Shown: positions 9,301 to 16,866 of the stretch, piece after piece
Layout of the letters: the number at the start of each line of letters is the position of its first letter
Position numbering within the stretch: the first letter of the stretch is position 1
Assembly: GCA_040217575.1 (NCBI GenBank)
Contig: JAVJPW010000005.1
Coordinates: forward strand, 62,001 to 126,000
From: Pacificispira sp040217575
Lineage (GTDB): Bacteria; Pseudomonadota; Alphaproteobacteria; UBA8366; Aestuariispiraceae
Direction: 5' to 3'
Length of the DNA stretch: 64,000 nucleotides
Program-made: the position numbers and the translations under genes
Notes under the pieces: model-generated
Told to the model about the DNA's origin: nothing
The model's database searches: none
Seen by the model: the letters and a program-made list of their open reading frames with translations, nothing else

Positions 9301-9348
9301 GGCGTCCGGCGATGCGTTCGGGTCCGGGGCAGGGAACTCGTTGCTCAT
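6340..9348 (-). CDS. ydbH: YdbH family AsmA-like intermembrane phospholipid transport protein
   Basis: This large protein of 1002 residues has a cytoplasmic N-terminal tail, one membrane helix at about residues 43-63 ('LLCLLLLIIGGWYG') and a very long periplasmic region of repeated beta strands ending in a DUF-type C-terminal segment ('SLVAALPTRLLRGLPEG'). AsmA-like proteins such as TamB, YhdP and YdbH form hydrophobic grooves spanning the periplasm and move phospholipid to the outer membrane. Assignment to YdbH rests on ynbE and ydbL directly downstream plus the domain layout. The start is ATG at 9348, which overlaps the stop of the preceding TPR gene as ATGA; 15 extra residues upstream are unlikely to be translated. 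Confidence 0.87.
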   Translation of the reverse strand: MSNEFPAPDPNASPDAPLRATEPATLPDDEEPGESGAKRLPGILWAVGGSLLCLLLLIIGGWYGRVTIANTLLPAIVREVSGVEITSRIIAIDLDGLTAEEISVRDGPFISSLRVDFSDDLLSPPYADFVAITGLSATISVSKEGDLTIAGLPLFGDRETASGEEPVLALPVGGLEVRDIALTADTPLGQQLISGSVILDLPASPVLFPAHMSVNLEDSASISAIIADVTIDRSEIAGTGTVDLSLSHWLPYFVPDIQRATGRATLVFDIVGGGMADGLPTIQDPAPVLAALSASAEAAWSGVTLTGHEFDHATLSDGSATMRSEGSITELSLPTGLEVQLSALPPSLMTAIPAEFSAYLQGPVQASLTGVSGDPSIRLVPDRAYGWRGDMNMALSLSGGPLSLEVEPSSIVFDQELNPVSSSFRTLEAVLVRGLDLPRDISAEITTGEIDLPLTSILSDGTFPALHIPVAMRATIFGEIADPLWAERTDIDIAGRLSLGSDLSDIRVDFGSGSRISATGLTGTGDLRLSPNLGASVPRGTVTTVEFAPTDLSGSLFLSGALVLDPLEIALAQESANQRASNVRFSRQDVSFQYSENALTFALGPFDVEDTATGFALNSASLHLQTVDQTGNATLSAEALTMDGSAILPGSLSLQINGRHAPDGTLHFNGPVSFADGRLNAAISASLNPDAGSVGRFSINTAPVEFGPSALSLADFMPPEMLPAQPPDMTGTLSLSVNGAIGANLSGAALLSLDGLSVRTQQGTIDNLEGRIVFDIANFPATGQNQTLTGVMSVPGLGRIPARADFQMMSDNTVGLNEFRLEALGGTISLIDMNIDPENLTGTGALQIRRVNMERLTRLAGISGFTATGRLSGVIPIRYLDGEVIVENGTVTSDGGGRLMIDNPSLAHALEGQGEMVQFVANILKDFHFDSLSAEIHLPDAANGRAEIGISGRNPDILDGHPVDLNVSLSTDHRALYDLISLVAALPTRLLRGLPEGRAIAN

Positions 9349-10181
9349 TCGCCGGACCGTGGTCCACCGATCCGACAACCGTCCTGAAGGCAACTCCGGA
9401 TTGCGGTTTCCAGCGTCGGTTCATCCGGCTCATCCCCGCCAAGAAAGTCAGTGATGCTTAGATAGTGCACGAAGCGTGCGCGGGCGGCACCGTCCCGGTC
9501 CAAAATCGATTTATAGACCTCTATAGAAGCATCAATATCCCCGACTTCGGCGAGCACGGCGGCAAGGATCATCAGGTCCGGTATATCGGCGTTTTCCTGG
9601 TCGATCTCTGACGTCAGGTTTATCGCTTCCGGTCCGTTGCGCAGCCCGACTTGTGGCGACGTGGAAAGAAGCCAGGCCAACACGCGACGGGCCCTGGTAT
9701 GAGTTTCATCCAGCCGCAGCGCAAAGCGAAGATCATCCACCGCTTGTGCATATTCGCGGTTGGCCTGCAGGGCGATGGCGCGTCGGACATAGGGTTCGGG
9801 TTCCAACGGTTCCAGACCGGCGGCTACCGTGAAATCGGCAATTGCGCGATAGGCATTGCCAATGCTCAACAGTACATCGCCCCGTGCGATATAGGCGGCA
9901 TAGTCGTAAGGATCATAGTCCAGGGCAACTTCGAAGTCTTCCAGTGCCAACGCATCCTCGCCATTCGCACGGTAGGCCGTGCCGCGACGAAAATGGGCAA
10001 TGGCATAGTCCTGAAGATCGGTATAGGCGGCCTGATCGATCAGCTGTCCGCAGGCATCTATCGTGGCGGCGGGTGACGCCGTTTCATCTGCGCACTGTAG
10101 CTCCAAAGCGCCGAAGTCCTGTCCATGGGTTGGCTGGATCAGGACGAAAAGACACAGGAATGCAGAAAGACAGACACGCAT
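9345..10181 (-). CDS. Secreted tetratricopeptide-repeat protein coupled to ydbH
   Basis: This 278-residue protein has a signal peptide ('MRVCLSAFLCLFVLIQPTHGQ') and then several TPR units from about residue 45 to 175 ('AIAHFRRGTAYRANGEDALA', 'DYAAYIARGDVLLSIGNAYR', 'EPYVRRAIALQANREYAQAV'), with more helical pairs to the end. Three or more cysteines in the mature part could form disulfides. The ATG at 10181 begins the signal peptide; the open frame runs 34 codons further upstream, through the terminator hairpin, and is not used. Its stop overlaps the ydbH start (ATGA), so it is the first gene of a four-gene operon with ydbH-ynbE-ydbL. The function is unknown; a periplasmic scaffold for the YdbH bridge is an inference. 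Confidence 0.8.
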   Translation of the reverse strand: MRVCLSAFLCLFVLIQPTHGQDFGALELQCADETASPAATIDACGQLIDQAAYTDLQDYAIAHFRRGTAYRANGEDALALEDFEVALDYDPYDYAAYIARGDVLLSIGNAYRAIADFTVAAGLEPLEPEPYVRRAIALQANREYAQAVDDLRFALRLDETHTRARRVLAWLLSTSPQVGLRNGPEAINLTSEIDQENADIPDLMILAAVLAEVGDIDASIEVYKSILDRDGAARARFVHYLSITDFLGGDEPDEPTLETAIRSCLQDGCRIGGPRSGE

Positions 10182-10210
10182 GACATGTATCTTGCTGAAG
10201 TGCGGCGCAT

Positions 10211-10244
10211 AAGAAAAGGGCCCCGGTGACTTGCGCCGGGGCCC
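10211..10244 (-). terminator. Rho-independent terminator after coxM
   Basis: On the minus strand a perfect 9-base-pair GC stem (arms 10236-10244 and 10218-10226) with a 9-base loop is followed by TTTTCTT. It lies 29 bases after the coxM stop and ends the coxG/S/L/M transcription unit just before the TPR-ydbH operon. Confidence 0.88.
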
Positions 10245-10272
10245 CAATTCATCGTTCGCCAATTGCCTTCGG

Positions 10273-11061
10273 TCAGCCGGCACTGGCCAGGGCTCGCCGT
10301 GCCATCACGCCGATCAGATGTTTCCTGTAGGCGGCGGATGCATGGATGTCGCTGTTCAGCGATCCTTCATCGATTGATGAACTGTCCGGATCGCCCCCGC
10401 CAGAAATCTGGGCTTCGATGTCCGTTGCCCGGAAGACTCCATCCTGGCCCGCCCCGGTTACCGCGACGCGGACACCGTCTGTGGTCTTTGCGACGAAAAC
10501 GCCGACAAGCGCATAGCGTGACGCAGGGTTATCAAACTTGGCATAACCGGCGGATTGCGGAACGGGGAACCTGACGGCGGTGATGATTTCATCGTCCTCC
10601 AAGGCGGTTTCAAACAGTCCCTTGAAATAGTCGCCCGCACTGATTTCCCGCTTGTTGGTAACCACGGTCGCATTCAACCCCAGAACGCTGGCCGGGTAAT
10701 CGGCCGCGGGGTCGTTGTTCGCCAGCGAACCGCCGATCGTGCCACGGTTGCGAACCTGCGGGTCGCCAATTCCGCCGGCAAGAGCAGCCAGGGCCGGAAT
10801 GGCGTTTTGCACGTCACTGGACGCCGCGACCGCCGCGTGGGTGGTCATGGCGCCAATGGTAACGGTAGACCCATCCGACGAAATCCCGACAAGGTCGCGA
10901 CATCCCCGCAGCGAAATGACATCGCTGGGGGCTGCCAGCCGCTGTTTCATGGTGGCGATCAATGTCTGACCGCCGGCCATGACCTTGCCTTCGTCGGCTG
11001 ATCCCAGGGCCGCTGCCGCATCCGCGACAGTGGAGGGAGATTGGTAATTGAAGTTATACAT
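10273..11061 (-). CDS. coxM: Aerobic carbon-monoxide-dehydrogenase-type FAD-binding subunit (CoxM)
   Basis: This 262-residue medium subunit of a molybdo-hydroxylase belongs to the xanthine oxidase family FAD domain (CO dehydrogenase flavoprotein). The two FAD-binding motifs are present: 'AGGQTLIATMKQRLA' near residue 31 and 'TIGGSLANNDPAADYP' near residue 110. It carries electrons from the iron-sulfur subunit via FAD to an acceptor, probably the quinone pool. The length is close to that of related CoxM proteins. The ATG at 11061 has GAAAGGAAAG upstream and lies 27 bases after coxL. A strong terminator follows. Confidence 0.93.
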   Translation of the reverse strand: MYNFNYQSPSTVADAAAALGSADEGKVMAGGQTLIATMKQRLAAPSDVISLRGCRDLVGISSDGSTVTIGAMTTHAAVAASSDVQNAIPALAALAGGIGDPQVRNRGTIGGSLANNDPAADYPASVLGLNATVVTNKREISAGDYFKGLFETALEDDEIITAVRFPVPQSAGYAKFDNPASRYALVGVFVAKTTDGVRVAVTGAGQDGVFRATDIEAQISGGGDPDSSSIDEGSLNSDIHASAAYRKHLIGVMARRALASAG

Positions 11062-11088
11062 GGCTTCTTTCCTTTCCCTGAGATCCGG

Positions 11089-13464
11089 TTATTCAGCTGC
11101 CGCCGGCATGGATGCCGACTGGATGGCCTGCCATACCTTCTGCGGGGTTGCCGGCATGGAAATATCTTCGACCCCATGTTCGGCCAATGCGTCCAATACA
11201 GCGTTGATAACGGCGGGCGGCGAACCGATTGCCCCCACTTCTCCGCACCCTTTAACACCCAGTGAATTATGGGCGCACAGCGTCGATTCCGTTGCTGCCG
11301 TAATGTTTGGCAGATTGTCCGCCCGCGGCATGCAGTAGTCCATGTATGATCCGGAAATCAGCTGGCCGCTGTCGTCATATTCACAGTTTTCCAGAAGGGC
11401 CTGGCCGATCCCCTGGGCGATGCCGCCGTGAATCTGACCTTCGACGATCATCGGGTTGATAACCCGGCCGACATCGTCAACGGCCGTCATATTGACGACG
11501 GTGGTCACCCCGGTATCGGGGTCGATTTCCACCTCGCAAATATGGCACCCGCCGGGATAGGTGAAGTTCATCGGGTCATAGAACGCCTGTTCCTCCAATC
11601 CTGGTTCCAGCGTTTCGTGCGGGAAGTTGTGCGGCACATAGGCGGTAAGCGCCACGGTACCGAAGTCGACTTCCTTGTCCGTTCCAGCTACGGTGAATTT
11701 ACCGTCCTTGAACTCGACATCTTCCGCCGATGCCTCCATCAAATGGGCCGCGATCTTGGACGCCTTGTCGACAACCTTGCCAAGTGCCTTCATCAGCGCC
11801 TCCCCACCGACGGCAAGGGACCGTGAGCCATAAGTTCCCATGCCAAAGGCGATGCGGTTCGTGTCGCCGTGATCGATTTCGATATTTTCGATCGGGACCC
11901 CCAGCGTTTCTGAAACTAGCTGTGCGAATGTCGTCTCGTGCCCCTGGCCGTGGCTGTGCGACCCGGTATAGATCGTAACAGACCCTGTCGGGTGGACACG
12001 GACATTGGCGCTTTCAAACAGACCGGCACGGGCACCAAGCGACCCGACCACCGCCGACGGCGCGATACCGCAGGCTTCCAGATAGGTTGAAATGCCGATA
12101 CCGCGCAGCTTTCCGCGGGATTTCGATTCCGCCTTGCGTGCAGCAAACCCGTTCCAGTCGGCAAGTTCCATCGCCTTTTTCAGGGTCGCCTCGTAGTCGC
12201 CGCTGTCATACTGAAGTGCGACCGGGGTCTGATAGGGGAAGGCGTCCGACGGAATGAAGTTTTTGCGGCGAATGTCCACCTGGTCCATGCCAAGTTGCTT
12301 TGCCGCCTTGGAAACCAGACGCTCCAGAAGGTAGGTGGCTTCCGGCCTGCCGGCACCGCGATAAGCATCGACTGGAACAGTGTTGGTGAAAATCGCCTTC
12401 ACGTTCGCATAGATCTTCGGCGTCGTGTAGACCCCAGCCAAAAGCGTGGCGTACAGATAAGTCGGAACACAGGTGGAGAACGTGGACAGGTATGCGCCCA
12501 TATTCGCCTTTGTGTAGACTTTCAGGCCCAGGAATTTTCCGTCGCCGTCCAATGCCAAATCCGCGTGGGAAATGTGGTCACGGCCATGGGCGTCGGACAT
12601 GAAGCTTTCCGAGCGTTCGGCAACCCATTTGATTGGCCTGCGAACCTGACCCGCCGCCCAGGTTACAATCGCCTCTTCAGCGTAGTGATAGATTTTCGAA
12701 CCGAAACCACCGCCCACATCGGGGGCCACGACCCGCAGTTTGTGTTCGGGAATCTGCAGGACGAACGCGCCCATCAACAACCGGATGACATGCGGGTTCT
12801 GGCTTGTTGTATAAAGCGTGTATTCACCGGTGCCCGTATTGTAATCACCAATCGCGGCGCGGGGTTCCATCGCGTTCGGGATCAAGCGGTTGTTGGTGAT
12901 ATCGATGGAAACGACATGGGCCGCGTTCTTGAACTCGGCATCCACTTCGGCTTCGTCACCGATTTCCCAGTCGTAACACAGGTTTCCGGGAGCGGCATCG
13001 TCATGAACCTGCGGCGCGCCGGCCGCCAGCGCATCATTCATGTGGACGACAGCGGGCAGTTCCTCATAGTCGACTTCGATGAGTTCCGCCGCATCCTTCG
13101 CCTGTGCATAGGTTTCCGCGATTACGACAGCAACCTGGTCACCGACGCACCGGACCTTACCCTGGGCCAGGGCCGGATGCGGGGGTTCGTTCATGGGGCT
13201 GCCGTCCTTGTTGTTGACGCCCCAGCCACAGGGAATGCCGCCGACCTGCATATCGTCGCCGGTGAAAACCGCGACCACCCCGGCGGCGGCCTTCGCCGCG
13301 GATGTGTCGATGCCGTTTATCTTTGCATGGGCGTGCGGGCTGCGCAGAATATAGGCGTGGGTCTGGCCCGGTTGGTTTATGTCATCGGTATAGTTGCCGC
13401 GTCCGGTCAGAAAGCGGAAATCTTCCTTCCGCTTTACAGCCGCGCCGATTCCGGTAGCGCTCAT
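11089..13464 (-). CDS. coxL: Molybdopterin-binding large subunit, form II CO dehydrogenase-like (CoxL family)
   Basis: This 791-residue catalytic subunit has an N-terminal aldehyde oxidase/xanthine dehydrogenase a/b hammerhead domain followed by the molybdopterin-binding domain. Visible motifs are 'GGGFGSKIYHYAEE', the active-site loop AYRGAGR at about residues 366-372, 'SHGQGHETTFAQ', and the C-terminal catalytic glutamate segment 'GVKGCGEVGAIGSPP'. Form I CO dehydrogenases carry AYxCSFR with the copper-binding cysteine; here that cysteine is missing and the form II signature is present. CO oxidation is therefore not assured, and another aldehyde or heterocycle hydroxylation is possible. The start ATG at 13464 has GGGAGAAC upstream. 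Confidence 0.92.
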   Translation of the reverse strand: MSATGIGAAVKRKEDFRFLTGRGNYTDDINQPGQTHAYILRSPHAHAKINGIDTSAAKAAAGVVAVFTGDDMQVGGIPCGWGVNNKDGSPMNEPPHPALAQGKVRCVGDQVAVVIAETYAQAKDAAELIEVDYEELPAVVHMNDALAAGAPQVHDDAAPGNLCYDWEIGDEAEVDAEFKNAAHVVSIDITNNRLIPNAMEPRAAIGDYNTGTGEYTLYTTSQNPHVIRLLMGAFVLQIPEHKLRVVAPDVGGGFGSKIYHYAEEAIVTWAAGQVRRPIKWVAERSESFMSDAHGRDHISHADLALDGDGKFLGLKVYTKANMGAYLSTFSTCVPTYLYATLLAGVYTTPKIYANVKAIFTNTVPVDAYRGAGRPEATYLLERLVSKAAKQLGMDQVDIRRKNFIPSDAFPYQTPVALQYDSGDYEATLKKAMELADWNGFAARKAESKSRGKLRGIGISTYLEACGIAPSAVVGSLGARAGLFESANVRVHPTGSVTIYTGSHSHGQGHETTFAQLVSETLGVPIENIEIDHGDTNRIAFGMGTYGSRSLAVGGEALMKALGKVVDKASKIAAHLMEASAEDVEFKDGKFTVAGTDKEVDFGTVALTAYVPHNFPHETLEPGLEEQAFYDPMNFTYPGGCHICEVEIDPDTGVTTVVNMTAVDDVGRVINPMIVEGQIHGGIAQGIGQALLENCEYDDSGQLISGSYMDYCMPRADNLPNITAATESTLCAHNSLGVKGCGEVGAIGSPPAVINAVLDALAEHGVEDISMPATPQKVWQAIQSASMPAAAE

Positions 13465-13559
13465 TTCGTTCTCTCCCAGTTCGTATTTGCCGTGACCACC
13501 TTGCGCTTGTCCGCTCTGCCGCTTTCGTTATGAGGAAACCGGCATGCGGAGCGCGGTGG

Positions 13560-14027
13560 TTATTTGCGCATCGCGGCCGCGCCGGCGGCGATGGATTTCA
13601 CGATGTTGTGGTAACCGGTGCAGCGACAGATATTGCCCTCCAGCCAGTCACGGATTTCATGTTCGCTCGGCGCCGGATTCTTGTTCGCTAGGTCGACCGC
13701 GCTCATGACCATACCGGGGGTGCAGAACCCGCATTGCAGGCCATGATTTTCCCGGAATGCCGCCTGCATCGGATGCAGCGTATCGCCGTCCGCCAGGCCC
13801 TCGATGGTGGTGATGTCCGCGCCATCGGCTTCGACCGCCAGCATGGTGCACGATTTGACCGAACCACCATCCACGTGAACCGTGCACGCGCCGCACTGGC
13901 TGGTATCACAGCCAACGTGGGTTCCGGTAAGTGAAAGATTGTTTCGAATAAAATCGACAAGCAATGTGCGGCTTTCGACTTCGCCGGACACGGCCTTGCC
14001 GTTGACCGTCATGGAAACGGTGGGCAT
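13560..14027 (-). CDS. coxS: Aerobic CO-dehydrogenase-type iron-sulfur subunit (CoxS)
   Basis: This 155-residue small subunit binds two [2Fe-2S] clusters. The plant-ferredoxin-like cluster ligands are Cys40, 45, 48 and 60 ('GCDTSQCGACTVHVDG'). The second set is Cys99, 102, 134 and 136 ('CGFCTPGM' and 'CRCTGYHNIV'). It passes electrons from the Mo site to the FAD subunit. The length is normal. A very strong ribosome site (GGAGGAGT) precedes the ATG at 14027. The order S-L-M differs from the M-S-L order of form I operons and is common in form II clusters. Confidence 0.95.
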   Translation of the reverse strand: MPTVSMTVNGKAVSGEVESRTLLVDFIRNNLSLTGTHVGCDTSQCGACTVHVDGGSVKSCTMLAVEADGADITTIEGLADGDTLHPMQAAFRENHGLQCGFCTPGMVMSAVDLANKNPAPSEHEIRDWLEGNICRCTGYHNIVKSIAAGAAAMRK

Positions 14028-14084
14028 GCCTTACTCCTCCCTGTCAAACGGGTGTCCTTCATGAACACCTTCTTCCAGTGAAAG

Positions 14085-14113
14085 AGTTTGGATTGGGTCC
14101 GTTACGCGGTCAA
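14085..14113 (-). promoter_or_regulatory. Candidate promoter upstream of coxS
   Basis: On the minus strand TTGACC (14113-14108) and CAAACT (14090-14085) are 17 bases apart, in the 125-base gap between coxG and coxS. The -35 is good and the -10 only partial, so coxS-L-M may have its own start in addition to read-through from coxG. Confidence 0.35.
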
Positions 14114-14152
14114 GGGCAGGATGGTTAAATTCCGGTTGCGGAAATACGCGCC

Positions 14153-14875
14153 CTAGTTGCCGGAAGGCGGTTCGCCGCCCCCGAAAAACAGGGTAAACCC
14201 AGCCAGAATGATCACCAGAAGCATGATCCATTGGAAGGGCTTCAGAACAGGCTTCGGTCCCTTCTGGTCGACCGCATCAATGGCTGCGCGGGCCGCTGCG
14301 TCCTGAACGTCGGTGGCAGGTTCGTTCGGGGGCGGCGGGGGATCGGACTGTGGAGGGACAGGCGCACTGTCCGGCGCAGCCTCTTGATCAGGGGCCGCCG
14401 CTGCCGTTTCGCCGCCCGGTGTGTCCCCTGCAGCACGGGCGGCCGCAATTTCGGCAAACTTTTCAAAGAACTCATTTGCGTATTTCTTTGCCGTTGAGTC
14501 GACAAGGCGCGCGCCGATCTGGGCCAGTTTGCCGCCGACCTGCGCATTGACCGTATAGGTCAGGATTGTTTCGTCGCCGTCTTCGGCAAGACTGACATCA
14601 GCACCGCCCTTGGCAAATCCGGCTGCACCGCCTTTTCCTTCGCCGACGATGGTATAGCTTTCCGGTGCATTGACGTTTTCGAACCGTACAGATCCTGAAA
14701 ATGTCGCCGAAACGGGCCCGACTTTTGCTTTTACCTTTGCATCGAAGCCGCCGTCATCCGTCCGGTTCAATTCCTGACAGCCGGTGATACATTCCTTCAG
14801 GACTTCCGGATCGTTCAACGCCTCCCAAACGGTTTCACGCGGGGCAGGAATCCGGTATTCGCCTTGCATGTCCAT
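14153..14875 (-). CDS. coxG: CoxG family SRPBCC protein with C-terminal membrane anchor
   Basis: This 240-residue protein has a CoxG/SRPBCC domain in residues 1-145 ('YRIPAPRETVWEALNDPEVL', 'GCQELNRTDD', 'TYTVNAQVGGKLAQIGARLV'). A Pro/Ala-rich linker follows, then one C-terminal membrane helix ('WIMLLVIILAGFTLFFGG'). In Oligotropha, CoxG recruits CO dehydrogenase to the cytoplasmic membrane, and the anchor fits that role. I chose the ATG at 14875 (MDMQGEYR), which has AAAGGA upstream, rather than one eight codons earlier. It heads the coxG-S-L-M block and is divergent from the Panacea-domain gene. Confidence 0.88.
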   Translation of the reverse strand: MDMQGEYRIPAPRETVWEALNDPEVLKECITGCQELNRTDDGGFDAKVKAKVGPVSATFSGSVRFENVNAPESYTIVGEGKGGAAGFAKGGADVSLAEDGDETILTYTVNAQVGGKLAQIGARLVDSTAKKYANEFFEKFAEIAAARAAGDTPGGETAAAAPDQEAAPDSAPVPPQSDPPPPPNEPATDVQDAAARAAIDAVDQKGPKPVLKPFQWIMLLVIILAGFTLFFGGGEPPSGN

Positions 14876-14972
14876 AGGTTCGGTCCTTTCGGGGGCCACT
14901 GTTTCAGGAATTGCATGAGCTATAGCAAATGTGTGTCGTGTTGAAAATCTGCACGCACGGGTACCATCTGCG

Positions 14973-15488
14973 ATGACGGTCCCGGTCGTGCAATCGACAT
15001 TGGATGTGGCGCTTTGGCTGTTCGATCAGTCCAGGCGGGACGACATCCATATGCCGGCCCAGAAGCTTCAGCGCCTGCTGTGGCTGGCCCAGGCGATCTA
15101 TGCCGCCGAATATCACGGTCGCATGTTGATGCCCGCCACCTTCGTCGCCGACCAGACCGGGCCGATGGAACCCACCGTCTTCCATATTTTCGAAGACAGC
15201 CGCCCACCCATTGCAGCGGGAAAACTTGTGCCGGAGGCGGAAAACTTCCTGCGCCGCATCTGGCGGAAATACGGCCATCATTCGCCGGACTATCTGAACC
15301 GGATGCTTCAGAACAATGAAGTCTATCGGCGGCACTATCGTAAGGAACCGGGCACTGTCATTCCGTTCGAAGCGATAAAGCGACATTTCACCCAGAAGCC
15401 CGACCCGGACAAGATGGTGAAAACCCAGGATGGGCGCGTGCTGAAGAAATGGGTTCCGGGCGCAAAACCGCCCGGTCCACGCGACTAG
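14973..15488 (+). CDS. Panacea-domain (DUF4065, SocA-like) protein
   Basis: This 171-residue protein resembles the DUF4065/Panacea fold. It has 'KLQRLLWLAQAIYAAEYHGR' at about residues 30-50, then 'ADQTGPMEPTVFHIFED', and near the middle 'IWRKYGHHSPDYLNRML'. Panacea proteins include the Caulobacter proteolytic adaptor and antitoxin SocA and many antitoxins of two-gene toxin systems. Here no small toxin-like gene adjoins it: coxG is divergent 97 bases upstream and an MFS gene begins 90 bases downstream. It may thus be a stand-alone adaptor. The ATG at 14973 was chosen because the domain begins right after it. No clear ribosome site is visible. Confidence 0.65.
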   Translation: MTVPVVQSTLDVALWLFDQSRRDDIHMPAQKLQRLLWLAQAIYAAEYHGRMLMPATFVADQTGPMEPTVFHIFEDSRPPIAAGKLVPEAENFLRRIWRKYGHHSPDYLNRMLQNNEVYRRHYRKEPGTVIPFEAIKRHFTQKPDPDKMVKTQDGRVLKKWVPGAKPPGPRD

Positions 15489-15578
15489 AGCCGCGGCGCA
15501 GGTTCCCGTTTCAATCCCGGCGCGGCGCGGTATAGAGTTGTCTGATTAGGTGTTGGGAAAACGGGGTGTCGCCCCTTC

Positions 15579-16829
15579 ATGACGCGTATCTTCGCACCCA
15601 TTGCGGCCCTTCTGACCAGCGTATTCTTCCTTTATGGCGGCAATACGCTGATGGGTACGCTTTTGCCCGTGCGCGCAGGCCAGGAAGGGTTCAGCGCCAT
15701 CTTTGTCGGCGCAATGGGGACCGGATATTTCATCGGCTTTATCGTCGGCTGTCGCGTAACGCCCTGGCTGGTACAACGGGTGGGGCACATCCGTGCATTC
15801 GGCGCTATGGCGGCCATCGCTTCCAGCACATCGCTTTGTTTCATCCTGTTCCTTGAACCCTATGCCTGGATTGTGCTGCGCCTTGTCTATGGCGTGATGG
15901 GCGCCGGCTTGTTGATGGTGGTTGAAAGTTGGCTGAACGAACGGGCAGGGGCGGGAAACCGCGGAACGGTCCTTTCCTTTTACACTTTGGTCTATATCGC
16001 GGCACAGGTGGTCAGCCAGCAGCTCTTTCTGTTCATACCCGCGCGCGACGTGACGTTGTTCCTTGTCGCATCAATCATCATCTGTCTGTCCCTGGTTCCG
16101 ATCGCGATTACCACATCGCCATCCCCGGCACCGCTTCGCACGGCAAAACTAAATCTGAAGCCGCTCTATCTGACATCGCCCGTCGCGACGCTCGGCTGTC
16201 TTGGAGTTGGGCTTGCAAATGGCGCATTCTGGAGCCTGGCTCCCCTTTTTGCGCAGGGTATCGGCCTGTCGACTGAAACTGTCGGCATGCTGATCACGTC
16301 CGTCATTATCGGAAATGCGGTGCTGCAATGGCCGATCGGGTGGGCATCCGACAGGGTGGACCGGCGCATTCCAATTCTGGTCTGTTTTTTCGGAGCGGGC
16401 GGGCTCGGCCTTCTTCTGTCCTTTACAGAAGGTGTAATCGTGCTGTTGGGCATCGCCGCCGTCTATGGGGCATTCGCCCAATCGATCTATGCGCTTCTGG
16501 TCGCCCATGCCGGGGACAGGGCGGACCCCGATGATTTTGTTTCCACCAGTGGCGGCTTGCTGCTTCTTTATGGCGTTGGCGCCGTCATCGGTGCGCTGCC
16601 TGCGTCGGCGCTGATGGACCTTTTCGGCCACGGCGCCCTTTTCTGGTGGACGGCAACCGTTCATTTCGGCATCGGGCTCTATATCTTATGGCGGATGCGG
16701 CAGCGGCCTGGACGTGCGGAACCCATGCCGGAAGGCTTCCAGATGGTGCCGAAGTCCACACCCGGCGTCGTCGACCTGGATCCTCGCGCGGAAAGCGCGC
16801 AAACGGAAGATGGGCCAGCAAAACAATAG
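15579..16829 (+). CDS. MFS transporter, YcaD-like
   Basis: This 416-residue protein has about twelve hydrophobic segments in two halves, with an MFS signature between helices 2 and 3 ('VGCRVTPWLVQRVGHIRAFG') and a repeat in the second half ('GWASDRVDRRIP'). The N-terminus ('LLTSVFFLYGGNTLMGTLLPVRA') and 'VVESWLNERAGAGNRG' are typical of the YcaD/YfkF-type subfamily, whose substrates are not well defined. The C-terminal tail of about 35 residues is polar. It is a single gene, separated by short gaps from its same-strand neighbours, and nothing around it points to a substrate. Confidence 0.88.
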   Translation: MTRIFAPIAALLTSVFFLYGGNTLMGTLLPVRAGQEGFSAIFVGAMGTGYFIGFIVGCRVTPWLVQRVGHIRAFGAMAAIASSTSLCFILFLEPYAWIVLRLVYGVMGAGLLMVVESWLNERAGAGNRGTVLSFYTLVYIAAQVVSQQLFLFIPARDVTLFLVASIIICLSLVPIAITTSPSPAPLRTAKLNLKPLYLTSPVATLGCLGVGLANGAFWSLAPLFAQGIGLSTETVGMLITSVIIGNAVLQWPIGWASDRVDRRIPILVCFFGAGGLGLLLSFTEGVIVLLGIAAVYGAFAQSIYALLVAHAGDRADPDDFVSTSGGLLLLYGVGAVIGALPASALMDLFGHGALFWWTATVHFGIGLYILWRMRQRPGRAEPMPEGFQMVPKSTPGVVDLDPRAESAQTEDGPAKQ

Positions 16830-16866
16830 GCCGGCAGCACCGACCGTTTCTTGAAATTACAGGTTC

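Noticed and set aside
11089..13464. Calling CoxL a true (form I) CO dehydrogenase
   Set aside because: The active-site loop reads AYRGAGR and lacks the copper-binding cysteine of form I, so CO oxidation is not supported by sequence.
12295..13533. A 412-codon open frame on the plus strand opposite coxL
   Set aside because: It is fully antisense to a conserved gene with all family motifs and has no recognisable domain; long antisense frames are expected from GC-rich codon bias.
14031..14231. A 66-codon frame between coxS and coxG on the minus strand
   Set aside because: It overlaps the coxG end, has no ribosome site or similarity, and the gap is better explained as a promoter region.
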